Source of the DNA: Nematopogon swammerdamellus | Taxonomy: Eukaryota; Arthropoda; Insecta; Lepidoptera; Adelidae | Length of the DNA: 64,000 bases | Assembly (NCBI GenBank): GCA_946902875.1 | Contig: OX336351.1 | Location: forward strand, 1,302,001 to 1,366,000 | Direction of reading: 5' to 3' | The notes under the pieces: generated by a model | The model's database searches: none | Told to the model about the DNA's origin: nothing | What the model saw: only the letters and a program-made list of their open reading frames with translations | Program-made: the position numbers and the translations under genes | Shown: piece after piece, positions 1 through 10,024 of the stretch | Layout of the letters: each line of letters starts with the position of its first letter | How positions within the stretch are numbered: position 1 is the stretch's first letter

Positions 1-343
1 CTGCTCTGACGAACTTGCTTCCCTTATCCCTCCTCCTCCTGTTCGCCTTCGCCAAACCCGCCATACTCTCGCGGAACACCCCTTTGTAGTCGACAGAAGA
101 GTTCTTCGAACTGCACGATTCTCTAAATCGTTCTTGTGCCGCACTGCAAAGGTGTGGAACGGGCTCCCAGGGAATATCTTCCCCCACTCCTACAATCCAC
201 GGATCTTCAATTCGCGGGTTAATAGCCTTTCCCCAGCGACATTAGTCCACCTACAAGCCGGACTGGCACCTCCTCGGGGGTGAAATTGGCTGCGCCTGAG
301 GTTGCGAACTCGGGCAGAGCCACCCAGTTCGGTAGCAATAAAA
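1..343 (+). pseudogene. 3' end of a non-LTR retrotransposon (LINE-T family), cut by window edge
   Basis: A frame open from position 2 to a TGA at 281-283 gives 93 residues of the carboxyl end of a reverse-transcriptase polyprotein. It has the pattern seen in insect non-LTR elements: a His-Pro-Phe segment, then ARFSKSFLCRTAKVWN, then LP..IFP..YN and an R-V-N close. A short tail (284-343) with a GCCACCCAGTTCGG motif and an A-rich end follows. The same C-terminus recurs at 22815-23255 (+) and 32270-32440 (-), and the tail alone at 8365-8455 (-), so this is a dispersed family. The catalytic part lies outside the window or was lost by 5' truncation. Family name is mine; clade not determined. Confidence 0.75.
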
Positions 344-344
344 A

Positions 345-1424
345 AAATTCACAGATTTCCCGCCTTACACGACTATCGAGCACATTAAAAATGAATCTAC
401 GGAATTCGAAAAAATATTGTCGCTGAGCGACACGAGAAAGTCGGGATAAGGAAAAGGTTAGTTGGGTTCTGATGATGGAGCCGCAAGGAAGCCATAGGAA
501 CACCTAAACTACACATGATAAGCCCATCGTGTTTGGGCTCGTTGGATTTGTCTTCACAAGTACTCTAGTCATGTGTTATTTCCAGGGTCCTGATGATGGA
601 GCCGGAAGGAAGCCATAGGAACTCCTAAACTACACATGATAAATCCACCATATATGGGTTCGTTGGATATAGGAATATAGGAATATAGGATAGGTTAGAA
701 GATGCGTCGCTACCTAACCTAAGCTATATTCTTATCTTCTATATCCTTATATTATATTTTTATATTTGATATTTATTAATTTGTTACTTTAGTTAGACAT
801 AATGTCAAGCTTATCTCTTTTTCTGTCTAAATTTTAGTTTACATTTTTTAAGCTGCTTGTGTTTTTGAAAAATAATAAAAAATATAATATTATAGTAATA
901 GTAATAGTAATATTTTTTTTTATTTTGTTGAATTCATTTTCAATGCGACGCATCTTCTAACCTAACCTATATTCCTATATCCAACGAGCCCAAATATGGT
1001 GGATTTATCATGTGTAGTTTAGGAGTTCCTATGGCTTCCTTCCAGCTCCATCATCAGGACCCTGGAAATAACATATGACTAGAGTACTTGCGAAGACAAA
1101 TCCAACGAGCCCAAACACGGTCGATTTATCATGTGTGGCTTAGGAGTTCCTATGGCTTCATTCCGGCTCCATCATCAGGACCCTGGACATCATATATGAC
1201 AAGAGTACTTGCGAAGACAAAATTAACGAGCCCAAACACGATGGGCTTATCATGTGTAGTTTAGGTGTTCCTATGGCTTCCTTCCGGCTCCATCATCAGA
1301 CCCCAACTAACCTTTTCCTTATCCCGACTTTCTCGTGTCGCTCAGCGACAATATTTTTTCGAATTCCGTAGATTAATTTGCAATGTGCTCGATAGTCGTG
1401 TGAGGCACGAATCCGTGAATTTCT
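345..1424. mobile_element. Foldback element with long terminal inverted repeats and internal tandem units
   Basis: The left arm (345 to about 715) and right arm (about 945 to 1424) are inverted copies: both ends read AAATTCAC(A/G)GATT inward, followed by CACGACTATCGAGCACATT and GAATTCGAAAAAATATTGTC. Inside the arms a unit of about 120 bp (CTAAACTACACATGATAA, GGGCTCGTTGGA, CTGATGATGGAGCC as landmarks) is repeated, twice on the left and three times on the right. The centre is A/T-rich without coding potential. It begins immediately after the A-rich tail of the LINE fragment. No transposase is visible, so it is non-autonomous; superfamily unknown. Confidence 0.8.
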
Positions 1425-2224
1425 TTTTTCAGAAAGGTTGAGCTACAGGGCAAACTCTTAACCCGATCGTCTTTATTTTAGGCTCAAATTGTAGCTGACT
1501 AAACTGTCCAGAGGAATTTTTCTCAAATTTTTTATATCATTCTTCGTTTCCAAAATACCGAGAGCCAAAATCAAAAATTCGGAAAAAAAAAATATTTTTT
1601 TTCACTATTTCGGCCATAACTTTTTCCGTTTTTTTCTTTCTCGAATAATTATTTTTGCACCTTACAGCTCTCATGAATACGCGTCTTTTGAGCCTTTTTT
1701 GAATATCATATGTTCACAACTCTCCGAGATATAAGGGGGTGGCACTTTTTCGTTAAATCGGGGCCTATACTGAAACGAACCAAAAGACATTTTGAATGTC
1801 GAAAATCAATCCATTGGTGGGTTGTTGTGCGCGCGCCCGGGACGGCTTCTGACAAACGAAAGACCTCGCGGGCGGAGTCGCGGGCAAAAGCCATCCTATA
1901 AGAATTGCAGCAAAAGTCTTCCTTTCTCTCTATTAATTCCTGCAGGCGATAACATGCGAGGCACGGACACGTGACGTCGCACTCCGAAGGCTCTATGAAT
2001 GATTCATTACCTAGGCGTGTCATTAATCCATCCAAGATCAATGGAGATAAATGACCAATAACCGAGCGATCCCGCTCGGGACGAGCAGTTTTTATTGCCT
2101 GCGCCGGCAGGGGCATCGAATATCAATGAACTGGCCTGAGCGAACAATGGGCAGTTTTAAATATCGTGACACGACACGGTAAAATCGTGTAATGTCGTTT
2201 CAACAACAACAAAAAAATTACGTA
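1425..2224. other. No recognisable gene; tiny SINE-A remnant near 1480
   Basis: Apart from about 20 bases resembling the SINE-A body (near 1481-1500) and a GC-richer stretch around 1830-2110, nothing is recognised. The reading frames on both strands in 1706-2116 are short, lack family signatures and overlap each other, so I do not call a gene. Confidence 0.4.
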
Positions 2225-2345
2225 TCAAAGTTTGACAAACACTATTTACACCTGATACACTTAATTAATAAGTCTTTGTTGTCAGAACTCTCAGCAAAAT
2301 TGTTACTCTTGTTCTCAAGCTGTGTTTTTGATAAGTACACTTCTA
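2225..2345 (-). repeat. Repeat P, copy 1, possibly coding-derived
   Basis: Read on the minus strand this segment matches 22080-22200 on the plus strand. Both can be translated to a similar short stretch ending in a K-D-x-L-I-K-C-I-R-C motif, i.e. a Cys-x2-Cys pair. Conservation at the protein level suggests a fragment of a transposon protein. Family unknown. Confidence 0.45.
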
Positions 2346-2717
2346 CTGTGGTAAGATGCAATTTTTTAAGCCATTGGTTTTGGTTATTATCAACAATGTT
2401 AATGTTACGCGATAACACGCACACTGACGCAGGCGCCTGGCAATCATGCCCAATCTCAACAAACCATTATAAATTATTGCTCTTCAATCTGTGGCAAAAA
2501 ACTATTGTAAATTAGTTGGAGTTGACTTAAAAAAAGAAGTTTCGAATTTATTGTTATTTTTGGCTGTAAAAAACTGCAGAAAAAGAAAAAAAATGAATTT
2601 AATTGGTCAATTCCAAGTAGAGTATGAATACGATATGTGAAACTCAGTTGGTCCACGGGTAACGCCTCAACTAAACATTGTATATAAGTACCTGTAGCAA
2701 CCTTTAAAAAATATCAT

Positions 2718-2769
2718 ACGATAAATCGTGTCGTAGTAGGACACGATAAATCGTGTCGTAGTAGGACAC
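2718..2769. repeat. Short direct repeat, about 26 bp twice
   Basis: ACGATAAATCGTGTCGTAG followed by TAGGAC occurs twice in tandem. Each unit also contains a small inverted repeat (ACGATAAATCGT). Confidence 0.7.
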
Positions 2770-2799
2770 GACACAGCCAAAGTTTAAAAGCGCCCAATC

Positions 2800-3185
2800 T
2801 AGTCTAGATGGCCAGGTGGCAGAGAAATTACTCGACTCGGCCCCGTTGGACGAAAATAATAGATGTGGGTTGATCGATGTAATAGTAAGCATTATTGATG
2901 ATGTAATTGCGTTTATTAGTGTAACCAGGACACGTACATCATTCATAAAATAAAAAAACATTTTCGAGTAGATTTATTTTCATAGCGTGCATTCTTGTCT
3001 GTATGTCCAGGTGGCAGACAAATTACTCTACTCGGCAACGTGGGATGAAAATAATAGAATATGTGGATTGATCGATATGATAGTAATAATTTTTTATGTA
3101 ATTGCGTTTAGTAGTGTAACCAGGACACTTACGGAATTTATAAAAATACATTTTCGAGTACATTTTTTTTTCTATAGCATCGACG
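2800..3185. repeat. Tandem duplication, period about 195 bp, two diverged units
   Basis: CCAGGTGGCAGA-AAATTACTC at 2812 recurs at 3007, and both units continue in parallel through GATCGAT, TAATTGCGTTTA and AGTGTAACCAGGACAC to CATTTTCGAGTA. The units differ by many substitutions and small indels, so the duplication is old. No coding content. Confidence 0.75.
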
Positions 3186-3246
3186 TATTCTACGTTGATT
3201 TATAATTCTGGCATAACCTAATTTTTGTTGATTGTCTAATATAGTA

Positions 3247-3509
3247 TACTGGTTTTTGCCCGCCGCTTCGCTCGCGTGAAATTCGTATTTAAAAAGAAGA
3301 AATTAAGTAACTGCTTCTGCTGTTCCGTAACTTTATTTCGGCGCGCGGAACAATTCGGTTTGTTTGATCGCCACATCTTAGCATAACCAGAAGTACTCAT
3401 GTTAGCCTATCCTGTGTCATGTATATAGGTGAATGTACTTGTACTAAGTTTCATCGAATTCGAATGATCGGTTTAAGAGTTATGGAAGAACATACATACA
3501 TAAAAAAAA
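3247..3509 (+). repeat. Repeat F copy (GCCCGC-GCTTCGCTCGCG element)
   Basis: Begins TACTGGTTTTTGCCCGCC and GCTTCGCTCGCGTGAA and ends at AGAGTTATGGAAGAACATAC. A second copy at 44003-44243 shares the start, a CCTATCCTGTGTC centre and the CATACATAC end. Family F is a dispersed interspersed repeat; its type (MITE or Helitron-like) is not resolved here. Confidence 0.7.
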
Positions 3510-3656
3510 TATTTCTAAAAATCGTCAATTTAGTTTTAGTATCATACTACTCCATGACCTTCCCTTACGTATTTATTATTAGTATTGATGATACGTATTT
3601 TTAGGATAATTTAGGTAGGTAATTAATATTTTGAAATGTTTATTGCTGTTGCGTAT

Positions 3657-3694
3657 TTTTAACCCCGACGAAAAAAGAGGGGCGTTATAAGTTT

Positions 3695-3734
<40 letters not shown>

Positions 3735-3785
3735 TGTCTGTCTGTGGCATCGTAGCTCTCCAACGGATGAACCGATTGGGTACTC
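3657..3785 (+). repeat. Repeat N fragment with (GT)n microsatellite
   Basis: AACCCCGACGAAAAAAGAGG and GGCGTTATAAGTTTAACG lead into a (GT)n run at about 3699-3730, then CTGTGGCATCGTAGCTC and a CGGATGAACCGATT motif. The same order, including the microsatellite, occurs in both arms of the inverted repeat at 26962-28512, so the microsatellite is an inherited part of the element. Confidence 0.7.
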
Positions 3786-4525
3786 TTGAAACATTTACCT
3801 CAACAATGAAATTCGTATTCACATTTTTTTTAATAAAGACAACCAGGTAGGTACATATTATGTACTTTTGCTTAAATTGTTCTAAAATTAAAAATTTAAT
3901 TGATTTGATTAGTTAAAACTTATTGATGTTTCACAATCACAGTCTCCCCCCCCCCCCCCCCCCCCACCCCCTCCTCCCCTATATCTTCCCCTTCATACCC
4001 ATCTCCATGAGTGCACAAAAAATAGGTACGTGATAATATTGCTTTTTGACAACGCTATTGAGTTTTCACAGATGCCAAAACTATAAGATAATTTTATTTG
4101 ATAAATATTAACATAGGTAATAAATAGATGGCGCTGACTGACGGCCGCTGAGCCCGGATGACATAAATTAGTTTGTTTTGATACGGATAAGGTCGTCGTT
4201 GCTCGACGTATTCCCTGTTGATTATTTCAAAAGTGGCCAGTGTGCGCTCGCACGAACCGCTCAGACCGCTAGCTGAGAAAGGGTTATGAAATGTGAAAGG
4301 CCGGGAATATTGGACGTGTCTTGCATTTCGGCCGCCCGTAATGAATAGCCCACATTTGGGCCGAAGACGGTTATCTCTACGGCTAGTGAGGGGTAAGTAG
4401 GGTCTGCAAAGAACGGGCGTAGTAACTATTATGTTAACCCTGGTATAATGGAAGTTAAGGGTGGGTATTTTGTTGAAATTCTGAAGATAAACATCCTTAC
4501 GCTATTATAAATTTTGTAACCTGCT
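3786..4525. other. No gene seen; poly-C run at 3946-3965
   Basis: Contains a run of 20 C followed by C-rich sequence to about 3980. The rest (to 4525) shows no coding signature or family that I recognise. Confidence 0.4.
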
Positions 4526-4622
4526 GTAATTGTATAGCCGACTGTGTTGATACCACCGCACTGGACGAAAGATTGTCACATAGCAGGTTCGGCTGTGTTA
4601 TTTAGTTCAGTGCAGCCAGAAA
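4526..4622 (+). repeat. SINE-A body fragment
   Basis: Matches the centre of SINE-A: a TAGCCGACTG-GTTG start, ACCACCGCACTGGA, CATAGCAG, CGGCTGTGTT and a CAG-CAGCCAG end. Head and tail are absent. Confidence 0.65.
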
Positions 4623-4687
4623 TATAAATTGTAGATGTAATAGGTATTACTTACATCAGTAGTAGGTACAAACCCATTGACAACTTG

Positions 4688-5005
4688 ATTTTTTTATGGA
4701 AACTGACACGGTTGTCTACATCACCTACAACATCCGTGATAGCAGCCCATAACACCGGGTGTACTAGGTGTCATGCCAGTGGTTCCCTTCATTTCATATC
4801 GGCTACACTGAACTGGATGGAAAATACGAACTATTTACTGAATGAAACGTTGTCGGTCGGTCGAACCGTTTCGAACGACGTTTCATTCAGTACGGTGGTA
4901 CCAACCCGGGCGGTATAAATCCTACCACCTAGTAAGATAAGAAGGGAAGGGACCTACAGTTTTAGGTGGAATCCGAACCACGGCCAGCCTCCAACGGTCG
5001 AGCGA
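4688..5005 (-). mobile_element. SINE-B copy, 5'-truncated
   Basis: On the plus strand it opens with the poly-T complement of the tail and ATGGAAACTGACACGGTTG, then runs through the shared SINE body (GGTGGTACCAACCCGG) to CAGCCTCCAACGGTCGAGCG, where the 5S-like head is cut off. Confidence 0.85.
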
Positions 5006-5224
5006 CTTTTCTTTTGTTCTAGATATTGTTTTTGTCCTGTAGAATACAACAATGTGTCTTTGCGGTCGGTTATGTTCTTACGGTTCACGGCACGCACACG
5101 TCATGCTTCACGCGTGTCGTGCCGGACGGAGACTGAAGACGACTGAGTGCAAGTGTGTGAAAATCACACACTTTATTGAGGCCACGGGATCCAGGTTCAG
5201 GGCCACGGGGAACAGGGTTTTTTA

Positions 5225-5472
5225 ATTTTTTTTTTATGGAAACTGACACGGTTGGCTACATCTCCTACAACATCCGTGATGTCAGTCCATAACACCGGGT
5301 GAACTTGGTGCCACGTCCCCTTCGGTCGTGCCGGCTACACTGAACTGGGCGGAAAACACAAAATATTTACATAGCCGTTTCGACCGACCTTTCATTCAGT
5401 GCGGTGGTATCAACCCGGGCGGGTTAAACCCTACCACCTAGTAATACGAGTATAAGAAGGGAGTCATATCCC
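5225..5472 (-). mobile_element. SINE-C copy (SINE-B tail, alternative head), head truncated
   Basis: Tail and body as SINE-B, but after CCTACCACCTAGTAATACGA it continues as AAGAAGGGAGTCATATCCC, the junction typical of C-type copies (see 54295-54638), instead of the 5S-like head. The distal part of the alternative head is missing. Confidence 0.75.
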
Positions 5473-5613
5473 ATGCAAATAACAAGAAAATTCAAACAAT
5501 GTAATATATTATTATTTTTATGTTTATATGTTAGTACTAAACACGTACTCGCTTTATATATATTTTGTGACATCATGATGGTGCAATAGATCGAAAATTT
5601 GAAGATAATACGT

Positions 5614-5692
5614 AACGGCCCGGTGGTGTAGTTTGTTATCGCGTTGGCGGCTCAAGCCAGAGACCCAGGTTCGAATCCTGGTCCGGATGTAT
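5614..5692 (+). ncRNA. tRNA-like sequence (probable SINE head or tRNA pseudogene)
   Basis: Has a box-A-like TGGTGTAGTTTG and an intact box B within a perfect T arm (CCAGG, TTCGAAT loop, CCTGG), plus an anticodon-like stem TTGGC/GCCAG. The acceptor ends do not pair over seven bases and the T before the anticodon is replaced, so a functional tRNA is unlikely. An A/T-rich tail follows, as expected of a tRNA-derived SINE. Confidence 0.5.
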
Positions 5693-6205
5693 TTTTTCCA
5701 ATGATTTTTGATTTTCATTTTTTTAATTAAAAATATATATATTATTATTATTTATTATATACGATAAAATATATAAGACTGCATTAGTGTAGAGCGCATG
5801 AATGTTTGTCTGTGATCGTGTATTGTATAGCGTCTATAAAACCACATTGAAACGCAAATAGAACTTCACACACAAACCGAGCACATAAAACCACCAAGAA
5901 TATCTATATAACATTTTTAGTCGGACATAAAAGAGGCTCCAGCGCGTTTGAAGGTCGCCATGCCCTCTTATGTAATCTCCGAGAAATATTTCCGTTTCGG
6001 CGTGAATTTACTGCGTTAATATGTGGTCTGAGACATGCGTAGACACGCTATCATTATAGACATACGAGATACCACACCGTACCGCACCGCGCCGCACAGT
6101 GTGTGGTATGGAAAGTTTAAAATGTACTTGAAATTAATAAAACACATCCCTTTCCGTCAGTCAGTCTGTCAGTCAGTCGTGTAAGCGTCCATTGCTGGAC
6201 GGACA
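5693..6205. other. No recognisable gene
   Basis: A/T-rich DNA with a simple TAT repeat around 5740. Nothing coding or repeat-like recognised. Confidence 0.35.
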
Positions 6206-6207
6206 TA

Positions 6208-6753
6208 CGTAGTTTGGAAATTAAGTCTCGGGAATTTGGCTATAATTCGGGAACTGGCAACACTTCGTCGTTCATAACCATGTGGCTGGAAAGAAGGGAC
6301 CTTCCTTTCGTTCCATTCGAAATTTGAAATTAATGGCGCGCTTTGTTTGTTTTTTATGTGTGTTTTTCTAAAGTAACTTTTTCAGTGGCGTCGTAAAAAT
6401 GAGCGAAGCCACAGAGAACACCTGGATCTTGCACCACAACGCGCCGGCCCATTCATCGTTCAAGAGTTTTTGGCGAAAAAAGGCATTCCAACGTTGCCGC
6501 ACCTACCCTATAGCCCCGATATAGCCCCCTGCGCCTTTTCCGCTCACAGGAGGTCAAGGAAGCTGTAACCACGGTGCTGAACGAGTTAACTTCGGAAGAT
6601 TACCAAGGGTGCTTCCAATCGTGGGAGCGACATTGGAATCGTTGTGTAGAGTTAGAGGGAGACTATTGTGAAGGTCGATAATAAAATTTTGTTCCTAACT
6701 TAATTTGTTTGTGTTTTATTGAAAAATTCCCTGAACTTAATTGCCACACCTCG
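6208..6753 (+). mobile_element. Deleted mariner-like element with both terminal repeats
   Basis: Imperfect terminal inverted repeats of about 30 bp are seen: the left inner part reads AATTAAGTCTCGGGAATTT, the right one reads inward AATTAAGTTCAGGGAATTT. Each end is flanked by TA (6206-6207 and 6754-6755), the mariner/Tc1 target. The body holds only the carboxyl third of a mariner transposase in broken frames (about 6400-6680): HHNAPAHSS, a PYSPDIAPC-like stretch and an ELEGDYCEG ending. The N-terminal DNA-binding part and first catalytic Asp are gone, and several frameshifts are present. Dead, non-autonomous copy. Confidence 0.8.
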
Positions 6754-6755
6754 TA

Positions 6756-7860
6756 CGTTCAATTATCCAATTACCTATTTAATTTTTTTTTCATTTTCAT
6801 TTTCATTTCATGTCCTTCCAGCCTTCAGTGACCACTGCTTTCCGCCGAAGTACTTGTCTCGCTGTCGACTGCACCATTGGTCCCTCGGCACAGCCACTCA
6901 CGCTGATTTTCGTTTATAAAAAAAAGCTCGAATATTTCATTAGGACCTCGTGTTTTTGCGCAATCTAGTACATGCCTATAAACTACGAGCTGGAATCCGA
7001 GAGATAAAATTGTTTTATTGTGACACCGGAGCGGGCACCGCGGACACGAGGAGCAATAAAATAAAAGGATGTAGTCACTAAGGCGTCATATCTATCAAGG
7101 GCCACGTACACGGAGGAGAGAGTGTAGAGTAGCTATCTGAACCACGAATATAATTCTTATTAAAACCGCCTGAGTACTCTCATTGGTGAAAGCGCGCGAC
7201 ACTAAAGCGCGTCACGCACGATGAAGATAATATGATCTTAGGGCCCGTCATTCCTCTCAAATAAAAAGGCGACAGATATCTGACATCTCCTTTCTTTTTA
7301 AAATTATTAATTACTATGTCGAGTCACCATACCTATTAGAGAAGATTAAATTCAGATGCCCAATCAAAGCGACACGATCTACATAGGTACTCTATCTAAG
7401 ACACTTTGCATTTATCATAAGAATAATTTTGTAAATAGTACAACCAACCAAAAATTGTAATACTTACAACCAATCATTTAGTAATGTAGATTTATTCAAT
7501 TCAAATATATTTAACTTCAAAAGACTTTGTGTAAAATCGTTGTAACCTAAGTGAGCTATCACTTAAGTTAATTATTATATTGTTTTTGCGTATTGGTTTA
7601 ATTGTACTTTTTTATATACTTTATTCACTTTCTTTATTTCTAATTTATTTATCTTTATTCTAAATTTATTTCGCTTTGTAGTTTCAGTTGATAATATATG
7701 TATAAGTAAATGTAAATGTTGAAACTTTACCGGTCTAGGCCATTAGGTTAAGTACTTCATAGTGCATTATTTAGTATTACATGTTGAACTGTATGTTTTC
7801 CTAAAATTTGAAAATAAATAAAATAAATAAAAATAAATATTTTCACAATATCGCTCACCA
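6756..7860. other. No gene; small Repeat M piece near 7100 and a possible LINE 3' tail near 7690-7840
   Basis: Repeat M motif (ACGGAGGAGAGAGTGTAGAG) at about 7100-7140. The stretch ending in AAATAAATAAAATAAATAAA at about 7810-7838 resembles a non-LTR retrotransposon 3' end, without preceding coding sequence that I recognise. Confidence 0.4.
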
Positions 7861-7894
7861 TAAAATCCTTTGAACGATGGTTCAAAGGATTTTA
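7861..7894. repeat. Perfect 15-bp hairpin, 4-nt loop
   Basis: TAAAATCCTTTGAAC, loop GATG, GTTCAAAGGATTTTA: all 15 positions pair. No T-run follows, so a terminator is unlikely in this context. It may be the end of a decayed inverted-repeat element. Confidence 0.8.
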
Positions 7895-7949
7895 CACACG
7901 ACAAAAATAATATATATTTGATCTTACAGTATCCTATCATATTATATGC

Positions 7950-8110
7950 ACCCAGTTGGTGGCGACTGGCGACGTACCCAATTTGCCTAGACCAAATCCT
8001 CTCTACTCTCTCCTCCGTGGATACACACGAGAAAAACATTTCGTGGGCGTAAATAGTCGGTGACGGAGTAGGCGATAAAGAAATCCGGGAGCAGTCCGAA
8101 TCATAGCAAA
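7950..8110 (-). repeat. Repeat M copy
   Basis: Contains CGTACCCAATTTGCCTAGAC and CTCTCTCCTCCGTGGATA. Related pieces occur at 7100 (+), 29690 (+), 30255 (-) and 62905 (-). No coding content recognised. Confidence 0.5.
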
Positions 8111-8147
8111 AAAACAAGTCTGGGTTCTATCAATATATGGAAAACCT

Positions 8148-8240
8148 TACGTTTTTTTTTATAGAAAGCTCGACGTGTGGCGCCGAGCCACCCATAAGGT
8201 GTCTAACGACGCCCATGGAGATTCGGTCGTTCATCAATAT
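8148..8240 (-). repeat. Repeat H fragment (LINE 3' end)
   Basis: Poly-T, then GCGCCGAGCCACCCATAAGG, shared with 33195-33385, 40805-41080 and 55338-55455. On the minus strand the family ends a reverse-transcriptase ORF (see 40805-41080). Confidence 0.7.
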
Positions 8241-8364
8241 TAGCATTATCAATGTAAACTCCACTCCAAATGCTTTAACTATTGATTGTTCGTTGATAAA
8301 TTGACACGCTCGTCTTCTTCTATCCACATGGGTTTCGTGTTTGTATGTATAATTAAAGTTTTAT

Positions 8365-8455
8365 TTTTTTATTGTTTCCTAACTGGGTGGCTATGCCCGA
8401 GATCGAAGCCTCAGGTGCAGTCAATTTCAGCACCGAGGGGGCGCCAGTCCGGCAT
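8365..8455 (-). repeat. LINE-T 3' tail fragment
   Basis: Complement of the tail found after the LINE-T coding ends (AAATTGACTGCACCTGAGG, GCCACCCAGTT, A-rich end), here without coding sequence. Confidence 0.65.
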
Positions 8456-8506
8456 GGAGGCGGAATTATGTCGTGAGTTGTTCGAAGGTTTCTGAAATAA
8501 TTCAAT

Positions 8507-8792
8507 AAAAAAACCGGCCAAGCGCGAGTCGGAATCGCGCAAGTAGGTTTCCGCACAAAAAAACACGTTTCTTGTATGGGGACCCCTCTTAATGTTTAAA
8601 CTTTTCTATATTTTATTATTTGTTGTTATATCCACCATAATTAACACATATTATGTGAAAATTTCAACCGGCTACCTATTACGGTTCCAAAGATACAGCA
8701 GTAGGACAGACAAACAGACAAACAGACAGACAGACAGACGGCGTATGCTTAGTAATAGGCTTCCGTACGGGATACGGAACCCTAAAAAATCC
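8507..8792 (+). repeat. Repeat G, nearly full copy
   Basis: Starts AACCGGCCAAGCGCGAGTCG, passes GTTTCTTGTATGGGG and TTATTTGTTGTTATATCC, and ends with an ACAGACAGACAG run, GGCTTCCGTACGGGATACGG and AACCCTAAAAA. Other copies lie at 29856-30118 (-), 34695-34890 (+), 46945-47205 (+), 49018-49196 (+), 54225-54800 (+, split) and 55560-55862 (-). Confidence 0.8.
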
Positions 8793-9299
8793 CTTAGGAT
8801 TCGTCGATCTACATCACAAGCACAAATTCTGCAATTCTGAATTTTTTTTCACCTGAAAATAAAAACATTCCTACGAATAACATTTTCCGTTCCACGTATG
8901 TAAACACTTTTGTCTTTATGGAATGGCATTTGGCGCGTACTTAGAAAACTCACAAACGCTGCACTTTCCCATTCAGCAGCATTTCCCCTAGTTGCCCCCT
9001 CAGACTAGGGTGGCTGGCGCTTTTCATCTCGAGTGCAACGGCCACTAGATGTAAACTTACTCACTCGCTTATTATTCGTATACTCGTTGTATTTGTCGAT
9101 TAAATACATGTAACGATTAAATGAAAACTCTACGCAAATGCTTACTATGCTAATATAAATTTGTATAAAGCGTAGCGACGTGTAACAGGCTCGCAATGTT
9201 CACGCAAAAATAATCAAACGCGCGACGTAAGCGGATATAAAAATTGCCAAGTTTACGAAAAGTATTCAAAGGAAATTGAATGTAGTCGTAGCTTTTATA
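8793..9299. other. No recognisable gene
   Basis: Short overlapping open frames only, with no domain signatures. Nothing I can name. Confidence 0.35.
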
Positions 9300-9811
9300 T
9301 ATAGTGAAATTTTGCAGCTCGAGTGGGACGACGTGACAGTGGGGCATCTAAATCAATTGCTGCTTGGGGCTAGTCGATGTATGATCCTTCTTATGCATGA
9401 GGAAGTTTTCATTCAGAGAAAGCTACAAGACAAGGAATGGAGACAAATTAAAGTCAGTGACACATCTGCTCACCTTAGCTGAGAGGGACCCGAACATTAT
9501 CGGTCCAAAATTGTATGAGAAACTTCCGATACAAATAAAAGACGAAAGTAGTGACAGAAAGTTCCAGTCCCAAGTGAGGCAAATGCTGTTGGATAAATGT
9601 ATCTATGATGTAAACGAATATCTTAATTAAGCTGCCAGAATTAATGTTAAAATTTATTATTACAATCATGTAAATTGACAAAAATTTCATTATGTACTTG
9701 CATGAACACGAAAAATAACTGACATAGCATACTAATCCCTGTGAAACAAATATAATTGTGAACAGAGTGTTTTTTATGACGAAATAAACAAACATTAAAC
9801 ATTAAAATATT
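9300..9811 (+). pseudogene. 3' end of a LINE related to the plus-strand element at 17651-21249
   Basis: The frame ending at 9630 contains IIGPKLYEKLP and a DVNEYLN-stop ending. The intact plus-strand LINE has VIGPKLYEKLP at the same place, and beyond its frameshift YKVTEYLDDN. Upstream of about 9430 the frame is broken. A 3' untranslated stretch follows, ending in an AAATAAACAAACATTAAACA tail near 9785-9811. Only the terminal 5-10 percent of the element remains, typical of 5' truncation. Confidence 0.75.
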
Positions 9812-10024
9812 CATTTTTAAGTTTCCGGATTAGCAGTAGGTGTACTAAAGACTTACTTATGTCGACGTTTCGCCCGCTACACTACGGGCTTCTTCAGGAA
9901 CTGCGGCAGTTCCTGGAACCGACGTCTGGGGTCCGTTGTACCAGACGTCGAACTCGCGAGCGAAACGTCGACTTATGTAAGTCTTTAAAATCTACTACTG
10001 TTAATCCGGAAACTTAAAAATGAA
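9812..10024. mobile_element. Small foldback element, 65-bp arms
   Basis: Left arm 9812-9880 (ATTCATTTTTAAGTTTCCGG, AAGACTTAC, GTCGACGTTTCGC) is repeated inverted at 9955-10024 (GCGAAACGTCGAC, GTAAGTCTTTA, CCGGAAACTTAAAAATGAAT). The centre has further small palindromes (GACGTC, CTTCTTCAGGAACTGC). Non-coding. It abuts the LINE tail on its left. Confidence 0.85.

Noticed and set aside
1706..2116. 136-residue minus-strand frame in a GC-richer stretch
   Set aside because: No domain signature, plus-strand frames overlap it, and composition alone explains its length.
5614..5692. Functional tRNA gene
   Set aside because: Good T arm, but acceptor ends do not pair and the anticodon loop lacks the usual T; better read as SINE head or pseudogene.
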